Shown piece by piece: positions 1 to 5,765 of a stretch of DNA of 35,292 nt. Below the pieces are notes generated by a model. That model did not search any database and had not been told where the DNA came from. It was given only the letters and a program-made list of their open reading frames with translations. Both the position numbers and the translations under genes were made by a program. Each line of letters opens with the position of its first letter. Position 1 is the first letter of the stretch. The stretch is taken from the IMG/VR virus record IMGVR_UViG_3300044718_000029, positions 1 to 35,292 of that record; one strand, given 5' to 3'. The stretch comes from a virus.

Positions 1-116
1 TGCGGGCGAACACTTCCGCCGGTCGGGTATTGCTTACCGGGGACGTCGAGCTCGATGCTCAGGCAGATCTGCTGGTCACCCGGACAGATTTACGGGCTGA
101 TGTGCTGAAGGTTCCG

Positions 117-149
117 CATCACGGCTCTCGTTATACTCAGAGAGTACCG
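117..149 (+). other. attL, left attachment site in comEC
   Basis: The 5-bp core GGCTC (123-127) is shared with 35167-35171. Bases to its left are comEC coding sequence and bases to its right are element DNA. The element-derived arm ends with AGTACCG (143-149), the exact reverse complement of CGGTACT (35148-35154) at the other end. A circularised element would therefore have an attP of about 46 bp with inverted 7-bp ends around the core. Such a short, partly symmetrical attP beside the integrase gene is typical of large serine integrases. The exact crossover bases are inferred. Confidence 0.85.
132..137 (+). promoter_or_regulatory. -10-like hexamer inside attL, upstream of the integrase
   Basis: TATACT lies about 20 nt before the integrase start and is on the element side of the core, so it stays with the integrase in both attL and attP. 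No convincing -35 is visible. The sequence 17-18 bp upstream changes between the integrated and circular forms, so any promoter built on this hexamer would differ in strength between states. This is inference from a six-base match. Confidence 0.3.
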
Positions 150-157
150 TATTACCG

Positions 158-1612
158 GTGACGACACGAGCAGCTCTCTACTTGCGGATCTCCGAAGACC
201 GCACGGGCGCCGGACTGGGCGTAGCCCGGCAGCGCGAGGCATGCGAGCAGCTATGCGCAGCCCGTGGCTGGGACATCGTCGAGGTGCTGGAAGAGAACGA
301 CACCAGCGCGTCAGGCAGCAAACCCCGCCCGCTGTTCGCCCGGCTACTCGCCCTGATCGAGGCCGGAGACATCGACGCCGTCGTCGTCTGGCACACCGAC
401 CGTCTCACCCGCAGCCTGACCGAGCTAGAGCACGTCATCGACGTCTGCCTACGCGACCACGTGAAGCTCGCCACGGCCTCCGGTGACCTCGACCTCTCCA
501 CCGACGCCGGCCGTCTCAACGCGCGGATCCTCGCCTCAGTGGCCCGAGCGGAGATCGAGCGCAAGTCCGCTCGACAACGCGCCGCGTTTGAGCAAGCCGC
601 CCGGGCGGGCAAGCCCACCGGAGGTCGCCGAGCGTTCGGCTACACCGCCGACCACCTGCACCTAGAGCCGACCAAGGCACCGATCGTCGCCGGCATGTTC
701 CAACGGTTCGCCGCCGGCGACTCCCTCGGCGAGATCATGCGCGACCTGAACAAACGCGAGATCCTCACGCCCCGCGGCAACACGTGGACGACCGGCTCCG
801 TCAAGACCGTGCTCCGAAACCCCCGCTACGCCGGGCTGCGTGGTGTGCGGCGCCTACGCCTCGACGCGCGAGGGCACACCACGAACACCGAAGCCGGCTA
901 CCTGCGCCGCGATCACTGGTACGACGTAGCGGGCCCGGCAGTGTGGCCCGGGATCGTCGAAGAGTCCATGTGGCGGGCCTGCGAACGCCGCCTACGCGAC
1001 CCCGCCCGCGCGGTCCACTACACCGGCAGCGTGCAGGTCTACCTGCTGTCTGGGCTCGCGGTGTGCGGGATCTGCGGGCAGAGACTCAAGAGCGGTACCC
1101 AAACCCACGGCCGGACCCTGAAATGCACAACGGGACCGGGACGTCACGTCAACCGTCGCGCCGAGCGCGTCGAGCAGTTCGTCGTCGAGGTGATCCTGGC
1201 TCGCCTCCGACGCCCGGACGCCATCCACCTAGTGCAACCACGCCGCAAAGGACCCGATCTCCACGGGCTGCGGGAGGAAGCGCAACGGCTCCGCACGAAC
1301 CTAGAGGGATACGCCGAGGACGCCGGAGCCGGCCGGCTGAGCCGCCACGAGTTCTACGCAATGCGGGAGTCCGCGGACCGTCGGCTAGGAGAGATTAACC
1401 GCGACCTCGCCGAGGCCGGACGGTCGGACGTAATGGCGCAATTTACCGGGATCACCAGAGACCCCGCCGAAGTGTGGGAGACGCTGTCCCTATCGGGCAA
1501 ACGAGCAGCCATTGACGCGCTAGCCGTCGTGCGGGTCTTCCCCGGCAAGAAAGGACGGCCGGCGGGTGGCCTCTTTGACTCCGACAGTGTGCTCATCGAC
1601 TGGCGGAGCTAG
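158..1612 (+). CDS. int: Large serine recombinase (phage integrase)
   Basis: A 484-residue site-specific recombinase that would integrate and excise the element by recombining attP with attB in comEC. The N-terminal resolvase domain carries the catalytic Ser12 in YLRISEDRTG, followed by conserved RQREACEQ and VVVWHTDRLTR segments. A recombinase domain follows (about 155-260), then a zinc-binding stretch (CGICG near residue 308, KC near 325) and a helical C-terminal part, as in large serine integrases. The GTG start overlaps the stop codon of the interrupted comEC frame (GTGA, 158-161), and no good ribosome binding site precedes it. Translation may therefore be leaderless, weak, or coupled to comEC in the lysogen. 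No excisionase (recombination directionality factor) is recognisable beside it. Confidence 0.95.
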   Translation: MTTRAALYLRISEDRTGAGLGVARQREACEQLCAARGWDIVEVLEENDTSASGSKPRPLFARLLALIEAGDIDAVVVWHTDRLTRSLTELEHVIDVCLRDHVKLATASGDLDLSTDAGRLNARILASVARAEIERKSARQRAAFEQAARAGKPTGGRRAFGYTADHLHLEPTKAPIVAGMFQRFAAGDSLGEIMRDLNKREILTPRGNTWTTGSVKTVLRNPRYAGLRGVRRLRLDARGHTTNTEAGYLRRDHWYDVAGPAVWPGIVEESMWRACERRLRDPARAVHYTGSVQVYLLSGLAVCGICGQRLKSGTQTHGRTLKCTTGPGRHVNRRAERVEQFVVEVILARLRRPDAIHLVQPRRKGPDLHGLREEAQRLRTNLEGYAEDAGAGRLSRHEFYAMRESADRRLGEINRDLAEAGRSDVMAQFTGITRDPAEVWETLSLSGKRAAIDALAVVRVFPGKKGRPAGGLFDSDSVLIDWRS

Positions 1613-1831
1613 CGCAGTGAGAGACCCGCCTGACCAGCGACTATGCCGCCGTGTATGACCCGAATACGCTTCGTGTCGCTAACGGAGCAACGAGCGTACG
1701 CCGCGTGCTAGTTTGATTAAACAACAACAGATCCGCCTTACGGAAAACGGGAACTCGCCGCGGGACGCCGCACGGAGTTCTTGAGCACGGAGGGAGGCGC
1801 CCTACCTAAAAAGAGGTTCCCCACCGTGCCC

Positions 1832-2038
1832 ATGAATACCCGTGAACGAGCAGCTATCGGCGGACGCGCCCGCGCTGCGAAACTCACCGCCGAGCAACGC
1901 AAGGAATCGTCGAGTCGCGCGCACCTGGCCTCATGCGTCGCACGAGTCGTCGCCAGCGCCCCCGAGCTCAACGCTGACCAGACCGCGCAGCTTCGCGCCA
2001 TCTTCGCGCCAGCCTCCCAGGAGGCGACGCTGCGATGA
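1832..2038 (+). CDS. Small basic helical protein, function unknown
   Basis: About 68 residues from ATG 1832 (GTG 1826 is an alternative closer to the AAGAGG purine run at 1810-1815). The protein begins NTRERAAIGGRARAAKLTAEQRKES, a basic Ala-rich helix of a type I associate with small proteins of actinobacterial phages and integrative elements. I cannot name a Pfam family. It opens a run of genes joined by 4-nt overlaps, ending in ATGA with the HNH gene. That suggests a role tied to establishment or replication, such as DNA binding, but the residues alone do not show it. The preceding 1613-1831 holds no gene; an A-rich stretch around 1712-1730 may include its promoter. Confidence 0.6.
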   Translation: MNTRERAAIGGRARAAKLTAEQRKESSSRAHLASCVARVVASAPELNADQTAQLRAIFAPASQEATLR

Positions 2039-2793
2039 CCACAAAAAAGAGCGGCGGCCCTCCCGTCAGAGGAACCGCCGCCACCAGCAAGACCTACCCC
2101 CATCAAGAAGTGGGTCGCCGTCGTGAGGGTAGCGCGGCACGTCGACAGTCGGTAGACGGAACGGACCCCGCATACGCTGCGGAGGAGTGGCGCCCCGTTG
2201 TTGGCTTCGAGGACAGCTACGCCGTCAGTGACCGGGGCCGGGTGCGATCTGTCGACCGCCTCGTCGAAGTCCTTAGCGGTCCCCGTGCTGGTGAGGTGCG
2301 GCTCCAGCGGGGCAGGCTCCTGCGGCAGTTCCCAGCTAAGGGCCGTCATCAGGTGACGCTGTGCCTGGCCGGTGTCCGGTCCCTCGTGGGGGTACATCAG
2401 CTCGTTGCCGCGGCATTCCTCGGCCCACGGCCACCTGGGCAGGTTGTTCGGCACCTCGACGACGTCCACGCGCACAACTGGGTCGGCAACCTCGCGTACG
2501 GCACCCATGCTGACAACAGTCAGGACGCTCTACGCAACGGCAGGCACCCGAAGGCAGCGTCGATGTGCTGCAAGCGCCAGCACGTCCTAGGAGGTCGCAA
2601 CCTCCGCCGGCCCCGGAAGTCCCCGCAGCAGAGGTACTGCGTCGCGTGCGGGAGAGCGTCCGCGTCCGTCTACCGGACCGGTGGCACCGAAGCGGACCTC
2701 CGACACCTCGCTGATCGCAAGTACCTCGACCTTATGGCCGGGGACTGGCCTGGCGCCGAGTACACCGACGCCCTGATCGAGGTGGCCTCGTGA
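2035..2793 (+). CDS. NUMOD4/HNH endonuclease
   Basis: A 252-residue protein with a NUMOD4-type segment (EEWRPVVGFEDSYAVSDRGRVRS, about residues 50-75) followed by an HNH core. The core has VGVHQLVAAAFLG, HLDDVHAHNWVGNL and a DNSQDALRNGRH tail (about 115-170), supplying the His, Asp/His and Asn residues of the fold. A C-terminal pair of CxxC-like groups (CCKRQH, YCVACGRA) could bind zinc. In phages such proteins are either homing endonucleases or nucleases that help packaging. This one lies far from the terminase and within the early operon, so the homing or early role is more likely. It overlaps its upstream neighbour by ATGA and its downstream neighbour by GTGA. The first 45 residues are low-complexity. 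Confidence 0.85.
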   Translation: MTTKKSGGPPVRGTAATSKTYPHQEVGRRREGSAARRQSVDGTDPAYAAEEWRPVVGFEDSYAVSDRGRVRSVDRLVEVLSGPRAGEVRLQRGRLLRQFPAKGRHQVTLCLAGVRSLVGVHQLVAAAFLGPRPPGQVVRHLDDVHAHNWVGNLAYGTHADNSQDALRNGRHPKAASMCCKRQHVLGGRNLRRPRKSPQQRYCVACGRASASVYRTGGTEADLRHLADRKYLDLMAGDWPGAEYTDALIEVAS

Positions 2794-3188
2794 GCATCGA
2801 GGTGATGACCCTCGTCTGGAAATCCGACGTCCAGCCCGTGAACGCCCGGATGACGCTCCTCGCGCTAGCCGACAACGCCAACGACCGCGGCTTGTGTTGG
2901 CCGTCCACCGCGCATCTCGCCGGTAAAACCGGATTGTCCCGCCGGACCGTGTTCCGTGTCCTCGCCCAGCTATCCGAGGAAGGTCTGATCGAGCGACTCG
3001 CTCGCACTCACCCCAGCGGTGCCCAAGCTGCCAGCGCCTACCGGATCGACGTCGAGGCGTTGCGGGCTCGCCGGCACGAGCTACCCGACCACGACGAGGA
3101 GACAGCTGACCTCGAACGCCGCTTCGCCGCGGCAGCAGGGGTGCCCGCTGGTCACCCCCCTATGACAGCAGTGTCACCCCCCCTATGA
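2790..3188 (+). CDS. Replication initiator, N-terminal half (helix-turn-helix)
   Basis: A 132-residue protein starting SIEVMTLVWKSDVQPVNARMTLLALADNANDRG, with a winged helix-turn-helix (LAGKTGLSRRTVFRVLAQLSEEGLI, about 45-70). This is the HTH_36-type N-terminal domain of phage O-like replication proteins. In most relatives the same chain continues through a Pro/Thr-rich linker into a C-terminal YPRK domain. Here the frame ends at TGA 3186-3188, straight after a run of seven C. The missing half is encoded in the next frame starting at 3185. An earlier copy of the same linker repeat has six C and stays open. This is either a split gene working by ATGA coupling or a one-base slip. Confidence 0.8.
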   Translation: MSIEVMTLVWKSDVQPVNARMTLLALADNANDRGLCWPSTAHLAGKTGLSRRTVFRVLAQLSEEGLIERLARTHPSGAQAASAYRIDVEALRARRHELPDHDEETADLERRFAAAAGVPAGHPPMTAVSPPL

Positions 3189-3706
3189 CACACAGACATA
3201 GCCCCCATGACACTGCTGGCACACAAGAACCGTCATTAGAACCATCAGTAGAACCATCACTAGAACCATCAGAAGCAACCCCTTTGATCACCGCTGTCGC
3301 GGCGACCGATGCGGATCTGCAGCCCGACGAGCCCACACTGCCAGGCATGCCCGCTACCGCTTCTAAGGCGAAGTCAAAACCCGGCCACGACGAGGCAGGG
3401 CAGGCCTTTGAGCAGTGGTGGCGGGTCTACCCCCGGAAAACCGGGAAGATCGCCGCACGGAAGCAGTGGGACACCGTGCTACGTAAGAGCCTGACCGACG
3501 TCGAAACCCTGATCCTCGGAGCGAAGCGGTACGCGGCCGCTGTCGAGGGCTCCCAGTTCGTCAAGTACCCGAAGACCTGGCTCAGTGACGGGTGCTGGGA
3601 CGACGAGGTCGTGCCGCCCTCCGACATCCGGCCCGCTGCCAGTAACCGCTACCAGCCTTACCGCGACGACCCCGACGAAGACGCCTACACGGGACCGATC
3701 GAGTGA
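3185..3706 (+). CDS. Replication initiator, C-terminal half
   Basis: A 173-residue frame with an unstructured N-terminal linker containing EPSLEPSVEPSLEPSE, then the conserved FEQWWRVYPRKTGKIAARKQW...ILGAKRYAA...FVKYPKTWLSDGCWDDE block (about residues 75-140) found at the C terminus of phage replication initiators with an HTH_36 domain. ATG 3185 overlaps the upstream stop (ATGA), and no purine-rich ribosome binding site precedes it. Translation must then come by re-initiation or by a -1 shift on the C7 tract, which would give a single protein of about 305 residues. Iteron-like repeats lie inside this gene and a long inverted repeat begins at its stop codon, so the replication origin may be here. 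Confidence 0.75.
   Translation: MTHRHSPHDTAGTQEPSLEPSVEPSLEPSEATPLITAVAATDADLQPDEPTLPGMPATASKAKSKPGHDEAGQAFEQWWRVYPRKTGKIAARKQWDTVLRKSLTDVETLILGAKRYAAAVEGSQFVKYPKTWLSDGCWDDEVVPPSDIRPAASNRYQPYRDDPDEDAYTGPIE
3227..3274 (+). repeat. Four tandem 12-bp iteron-like repeats
   Basis: Four head-to-tail copies at 3227, 3239, 3251 and 3263 follow the consensus GAACCATCANTA, the first with one change (GAACCGTC) and the last ending GAA. They encode the EPSx tetrapeptide repeats of the linker. They are more A+T-rich than the flanking sequence and sit inside the initiator gene, the arrangement seen for the initiator-binding iterons in phage lambda O. Whether they bind this initiator is inference; a simple coding repeat is the alternative. 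Confidence 0.6.
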
Positions 3707-3781
3707 CGGGTGTGACGGGTTTCCCAGGAGTTCCCCGCGTGTACGTACGGGAAAGTTCGGCAGACCCGTCACACCCGTCAC
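3703..3781 (+). repeat. 18-bp perfect inverted repeat after the replication initiator
   Basis: 3703-3720 is exactly complementary to 3764-3781, separated by 43 nt. Each arm is itself a direct repeat of TGACGGGTG/TGACGGGT, so the site holds four copies of ACGGGT in two orientations. The left arm includes the initiator's stop codon. The loop contains the palindrome GTACGTAC. It could be a strong terminator stem, although there is no T-run, or a protein-binding part of the replication origin. The rest of 3707-3880 holds no gene. Confidence 0.7.
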
Positions 3782-3867
3782 CTTTCACATAACCCCAGGT
3801 CAAAGACTCGCTACCCGAACCGCTCGACAGCCCCGGTACCCGCGTGGGCACTCGTGCAATACCTATG

Positions 3868-3873
3868 TATGCT
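3868..3873 (+). promoter_or_regulatory. -10-like element for a leaderless padR transcript
   Basis: TATGCT ends seven bases before the ATG at 3881, which is where transcription would be expected to begin. No ribosome binding site precedes that ATG. Leaderless transcripts are common in actinobacteria. No convincing -35 is visible, so this is tentative. Confidence 0.3.
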
Positions 3874-3880
3874 AAGACTC

Positions 3881-4186
3881 ATGCGAAAGACGCACGCTCA
3901 AGTCCAGGTGGCCATGGCCCTCTTGGAGAACCCCACGGACCGACACTGGGGTTATGAGCTGTCCCGGAAGGCCGGCGTCCGATCCGGGGTGCTCTACCCG
4001 ATGTTGACGCGGTTCCTCGATGAGGGCTTGGTCGAGGATGGCTGGGAGGATCCGGCCACGATTAGCGGTCGCCCACCTCGGCGGTACTACGAGCTGACCG
4101 ACAAAGGCCGGATGGTGCTCGGCGGAGTGCTCGAAGAGGCCCGCAGCGACGCGCGGTTCACCAGCCTCGGCTGGCGGTTCGCGTGA
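3881..4186 (+). CDS. PadR-family transcriptional regulator
   Basis: About 101 residues, MRKTHAQVQVAMALLENPTDRHWGYELSRKAG onward, with a winged helix-turn-helix (GVRSGVLYPMLTRFLDEGLVEDGW) and a wing ending RPPRRYYELTDKGR, the PadR hallmark. The short form lacks the long C-terminal helical domain. In-frame GTG 3854 and ATG 3869 are possible earlier starts, but homology begins at about 3881. The gene ends in a GTGA/TGATG overlap with a membrane protein. This padR plus small membrane protein pairing recurs in actinobacterial plasmids and integrative elements as I know them. Its target here may be its own operon or the transfer module. Confidence 0.88.
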   Translation: MRKTHAQVQVAMALLENPTDRHWGYELSRKAGVRSGVLYPMLTRFLDEGLVEDGWEDPATISGRPPRRYYELTDKGRMVLGGVLEEARSDARFTSLGWRFA

Positions 4187-4695
4187 TGACCGAGCTGCTG
4201 AAAGCGCTCACATCGCCGTGGAATTTTCTCTTGGTAGTCCTCGTATTCGGGCTCGCCCCCGGACTCTGCCTCCGAGTGATCGTTCTCGCCTACCCCCGCG
4301 ACGATCCCCGCCGTGAGGAGCTGATCGCGGAGCTGTACGGCGTGCCTCGGATCACGCGGCCACTGTGGGTCGCGGAGCAGCTAGAGGTTGCGCTGTTCGA
4401 GGGACTGGCACACCGCGTATCGGCAGCCATCCGGCGGCGCACTGTCCGACGACGGGCACCAGCAAATACCAACCGGCTTGGCCCAGGGTGGATCACGGTC
4501 ATAATGTCGTGCAATGTAATGGCGGCCAGTTTCACATTCTTGCTGACCAGAGAGGGGTTCGTGGGCGAAACCTTTAGCATGAGACTGGCGGTCATCCTTT
4601 TGACGGCGTTCGCGAGTGCAATATTGTTACTGACATTGTGGCGGGGGTTCGCCTGGCTTCGCGGTCTATGGAGCAGGCGCGATCGAACCGGGTGA
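4186..4695 (+). CDS. Small membrane protein paired with PadR
   Basis: About 169 residues from ATG 4186 (GTG 4183 also in frame). One N-terminal membrane segment (FLLVVLVFGLAPGLCLRVIVL) precedes a cytoplasmic region with DDPRREELIAELYGVPRITRPLWVAEQLEVALFEG. Two more membrane segments follow (about 103-122 and 130-155), and the protein ends in a basic tail. The ELYxVPRxxRPLWVAEQLE block is one I recognise from uncharacterised proteins beside PadR genes in actinobacterial mobile DNA. The start overlaps the padR stop, so the two are made together. No catalytic motif is visible. A membrane sensor or partner for PadR is only a guess. Confidence 0.7.
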   Translation: MTELLKALTSPWNFLLVVLVFGLAPGLCLRVIVLAYPRDDPRREELIAELYGVPRITRPLWVAEQLEVALFEGLAHRVSAAIRRRTVRRRAPANTNRLGPGWITVIMSCNVMAASFTFLLTREGFVGETFSMRLAVILLTAFASAILLLTLWRGFAWLRGLWSRRDRTG

Positions 4696-4854
4696 TGCGG
4701 ACCGTGTGGGACTCCATGCGGTGGGGCGGCGCTCGCGGTCGTAACTGACGCTGACACGCTGATCGCTGGTGTTTGAACGTCGCCTCGCGCGAGGCATGAT
4801 GCGCAGCACGGTCGCTTTCCACGTCCCTGCCGGGCTGTTGTTGGCGACTGCGGA

Positions 4855-4898
4855 CCCTCCCCGGGTGTGCTCCGTGCCGGTGCTGCGCCCGGGGAGGG
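4855..4898. terminator. GC-rich hairpin downstream of the padR operon
   Basis: CCCTCCCCGGG (4855-4865) is perfectly complementary to CCCGGGGAGGG (4888-4898), an 11-bp stem with a 22-nt loop and no T-run. It lies between the + strand membrane protein gene and the - strand zinc-ribbon gene, where a bidirectional terminator is expected. The remainder of 4696-4918 shows no credible gene on either strand. Confidence 0.5.
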
Positions 4899-4918
4899 CA
4901 CCTGACGGACCTTCTGAC

Positions 4919-4951
4919 GACTGCAGACAACCTCAGAAGTTGTCTGCAGTC
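4919..4951. terminator. 13-bp hairpin at the end of the zinc-ribbon gene
   Basis: 4919-4931 pairs perfectly with 4939-4951 (core CTGCAGACAAC / GTTGTCTGCAG) around a 7-nt loop. On the - strand the stem begins in the stop codon of the 58-residue zinc-ribbon gene, the usual place for a terminator. No T-tract follows. An alternative is an operator. Confidence 0.55.
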
Positions 4952-5126
4952 AGGTACCGACCGTGATCGTCCACTCGTAGGTGCAGGCGAAGCAGTCCCA
5001 GTAGTCGACGTTGATCCGGGTACCCACCCAGTGCGCCGCGTCCGGCTCCCCGCAGCGGGGGCATAGCTCGGCGTCCACGGTCGCGATAAGTGGGGCGATG
5101 GACACGGTAGGTGCGGTGCTGGTCAT
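4950..5126 (-). CDS. 58-residue zinc-ribbon protein
   Basis: A short gene starting at ATG 5126 after a very good ribosome binding site (GAGGAGG, seven bases upstream on the - strand). The product has a Cys pair in ELCPRCGEPDAAHW and a second pair-like site in YWDCFACTYEWTI, a compact zinc ribbon (CPxCG ... CxxC). The tail end is Trp/Tyr-rich. Small zinc ribbons of this kind are common in actinobacterial mobile elements and usually unassigned. It is divergent from the gene at 5387 and ends in a strong hairpin. Confidence 0.75.
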   Translation of the reverse strand: MTSTAPTVSIAPLIATVDAELCPRCGEPDAAHWVGTRINVDYWDCFACTYEWTITVGT

Positions 5127-5189
5127 GGTTGGCCTCCTCGCCGGTCCTCCCCCTCACCCGATACAGGCGGCAATTAGCACCGCCCGGAG

Positions 5190-5267
5190 CCCGTCAAGAG
5201 CCGCGCAGCGGTCCGAAGGACGGTTCCGTGCGGGGGAGGGGCCCCGTGCGGGTTCGCTCTTGACGGG
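5190..5267. repeat. 11-bp inverted repeat in a divergent intergenic region
   Basis: CCCGTCAAGAG (5190-5200) and CTCTTGACGGG (5257-5267) are perfect inverted copies 56 nt apart. Between them lie a small GTCC-gaa-GGAC hairpin and two CCGTGCGGG direct copies. The region separates two divergent genes and is about 4.5 kb from the relaxase start. It may be a regulator binding site, a looped promoter, or a relaxase recognition site. Confidence 0.45.
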
Positions 5268-5386
5268 TGAGGACGGTGTTAAACGATCCCCGCCAGGGTG
5301 AGAGGGGTAGAAGAGCAGCACGCCGGAGGCGTTCCACGCGGGTTACCTCCCGGCTGCTGTCCTACCGGCGTGTCACACTCGAACAC

Positions 5387-5764
5387 GTGGACGTGTCGCA
5401 GGCCCTCCCGCGAGTCCCAGCGCAAACCCTCGGACGCGCATCCCGCGCTGACTTCGGTCGCGTTTGGGAAGCCGCCGAGGCACTCAACGTCGCCCCCGGG
5501 CCCGAGGACTACTACCTCGCCGGCGTCGTCCGCACCCTGCGTTGGCTCGCCCGGCAAGGGCACCGCACACCCGTCACCCGCGCTGTGCGCTCCGCCATGC
5601 CAGAGGTGAACGAGGCCGAATACATGGCCGCTCTCGCCGCTTCCCGCTCGACGAAGCTCCACCCCATGCGCGTCGGTATCGCCCGGGGCACCGTGGCGGT
5701 ACTCGGGTGGCTCTACCACGGCCAACCCGAGCCCGCCCTCCCCGCGCTGAGCGACGCAGGCTGA
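5387..5764 (+). CDS. Hypothetical protein convergent with the relaxase
   Basis: About 125 residues if GTG 5387 is the start. An in-frame open stretch runs back to 5267, but its Arg-rich translation looks non-coding. The product begins DVSQALPRVPAQTLGRASRADFGRVWEAAEALNVAP, then YYLAGVVRTLRWLA and MPEVNEAEYMAALAA. It is soluble and helical, with no catalytic motif I can name. The stop lies one base from the end of the relaxase gene on the opposite strand, a tight convergent pairing that suggests the two belong to one module. No clear ribosome binding site supports the chosen start. Confidence 0.6.
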   Translation: MDVSQALPRVPAQTLGRASRADFGRVWEAAEALNVAPGPEDYYLAGVVRTLRWLARQGHRTPVTRAVRSAMPEVNEAEYMAALAASRSTKLHPMRVGIARGTVAVLGWLYHGQPEPALPALSDAG

Positions 5765-5765
5765 G

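Larger units (their letters stand above)
3..161 (+). pseudogene. comEC: comEC, upstream part, interrupted by the element
   Basis: The frame starting at position 3 reads through the end of the ComEC metallo-beta-lactamase-like domain: an LLTGD motif near 30-44, an AQADLL helix, and ADVLKVPHHGS at about 96-128. ComEC forms the inner-membrane DNA channel in natural transformation and is conserved in many actinobacteria even where competence is unproven. Element sequence begins just after the HHGS codons. The frame continues for about ten foreign residues (RYTQRVPYYR) and stops at TGA 159-161, so the protein lacks its last domain segment. The missing part is found in frame at 35167-35292. The window begins inside the gene, so its true start is not visible. 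Confidence 0.9.

Noticed and set aside
117-160. tRNA gene as the integration target
   Set aside because: The flanks encode ComEC in frame on both sides; no cloverleaf can be drawn, and the integrase is a serine, not a tyrosine, type.
1738-2508. 256-residue open frame on the - strand
   Set aside because: Antisense to the HNH gene and the small protein before it, with no motif or ribosome binding site.
3227-3274. Possible CRISPR-like array
   Set aside because: Tandem 12-bp units without spacers and in coding phase; they are iteron-like or coding repeats. No CRISPR or cas gene is present.
4290-4901. 203-residue open frame on the - strand over the PadR-partner gene
   Set aside because: Antisense shadow; the + strand has coupled starts, membrane segments and a conserved block.
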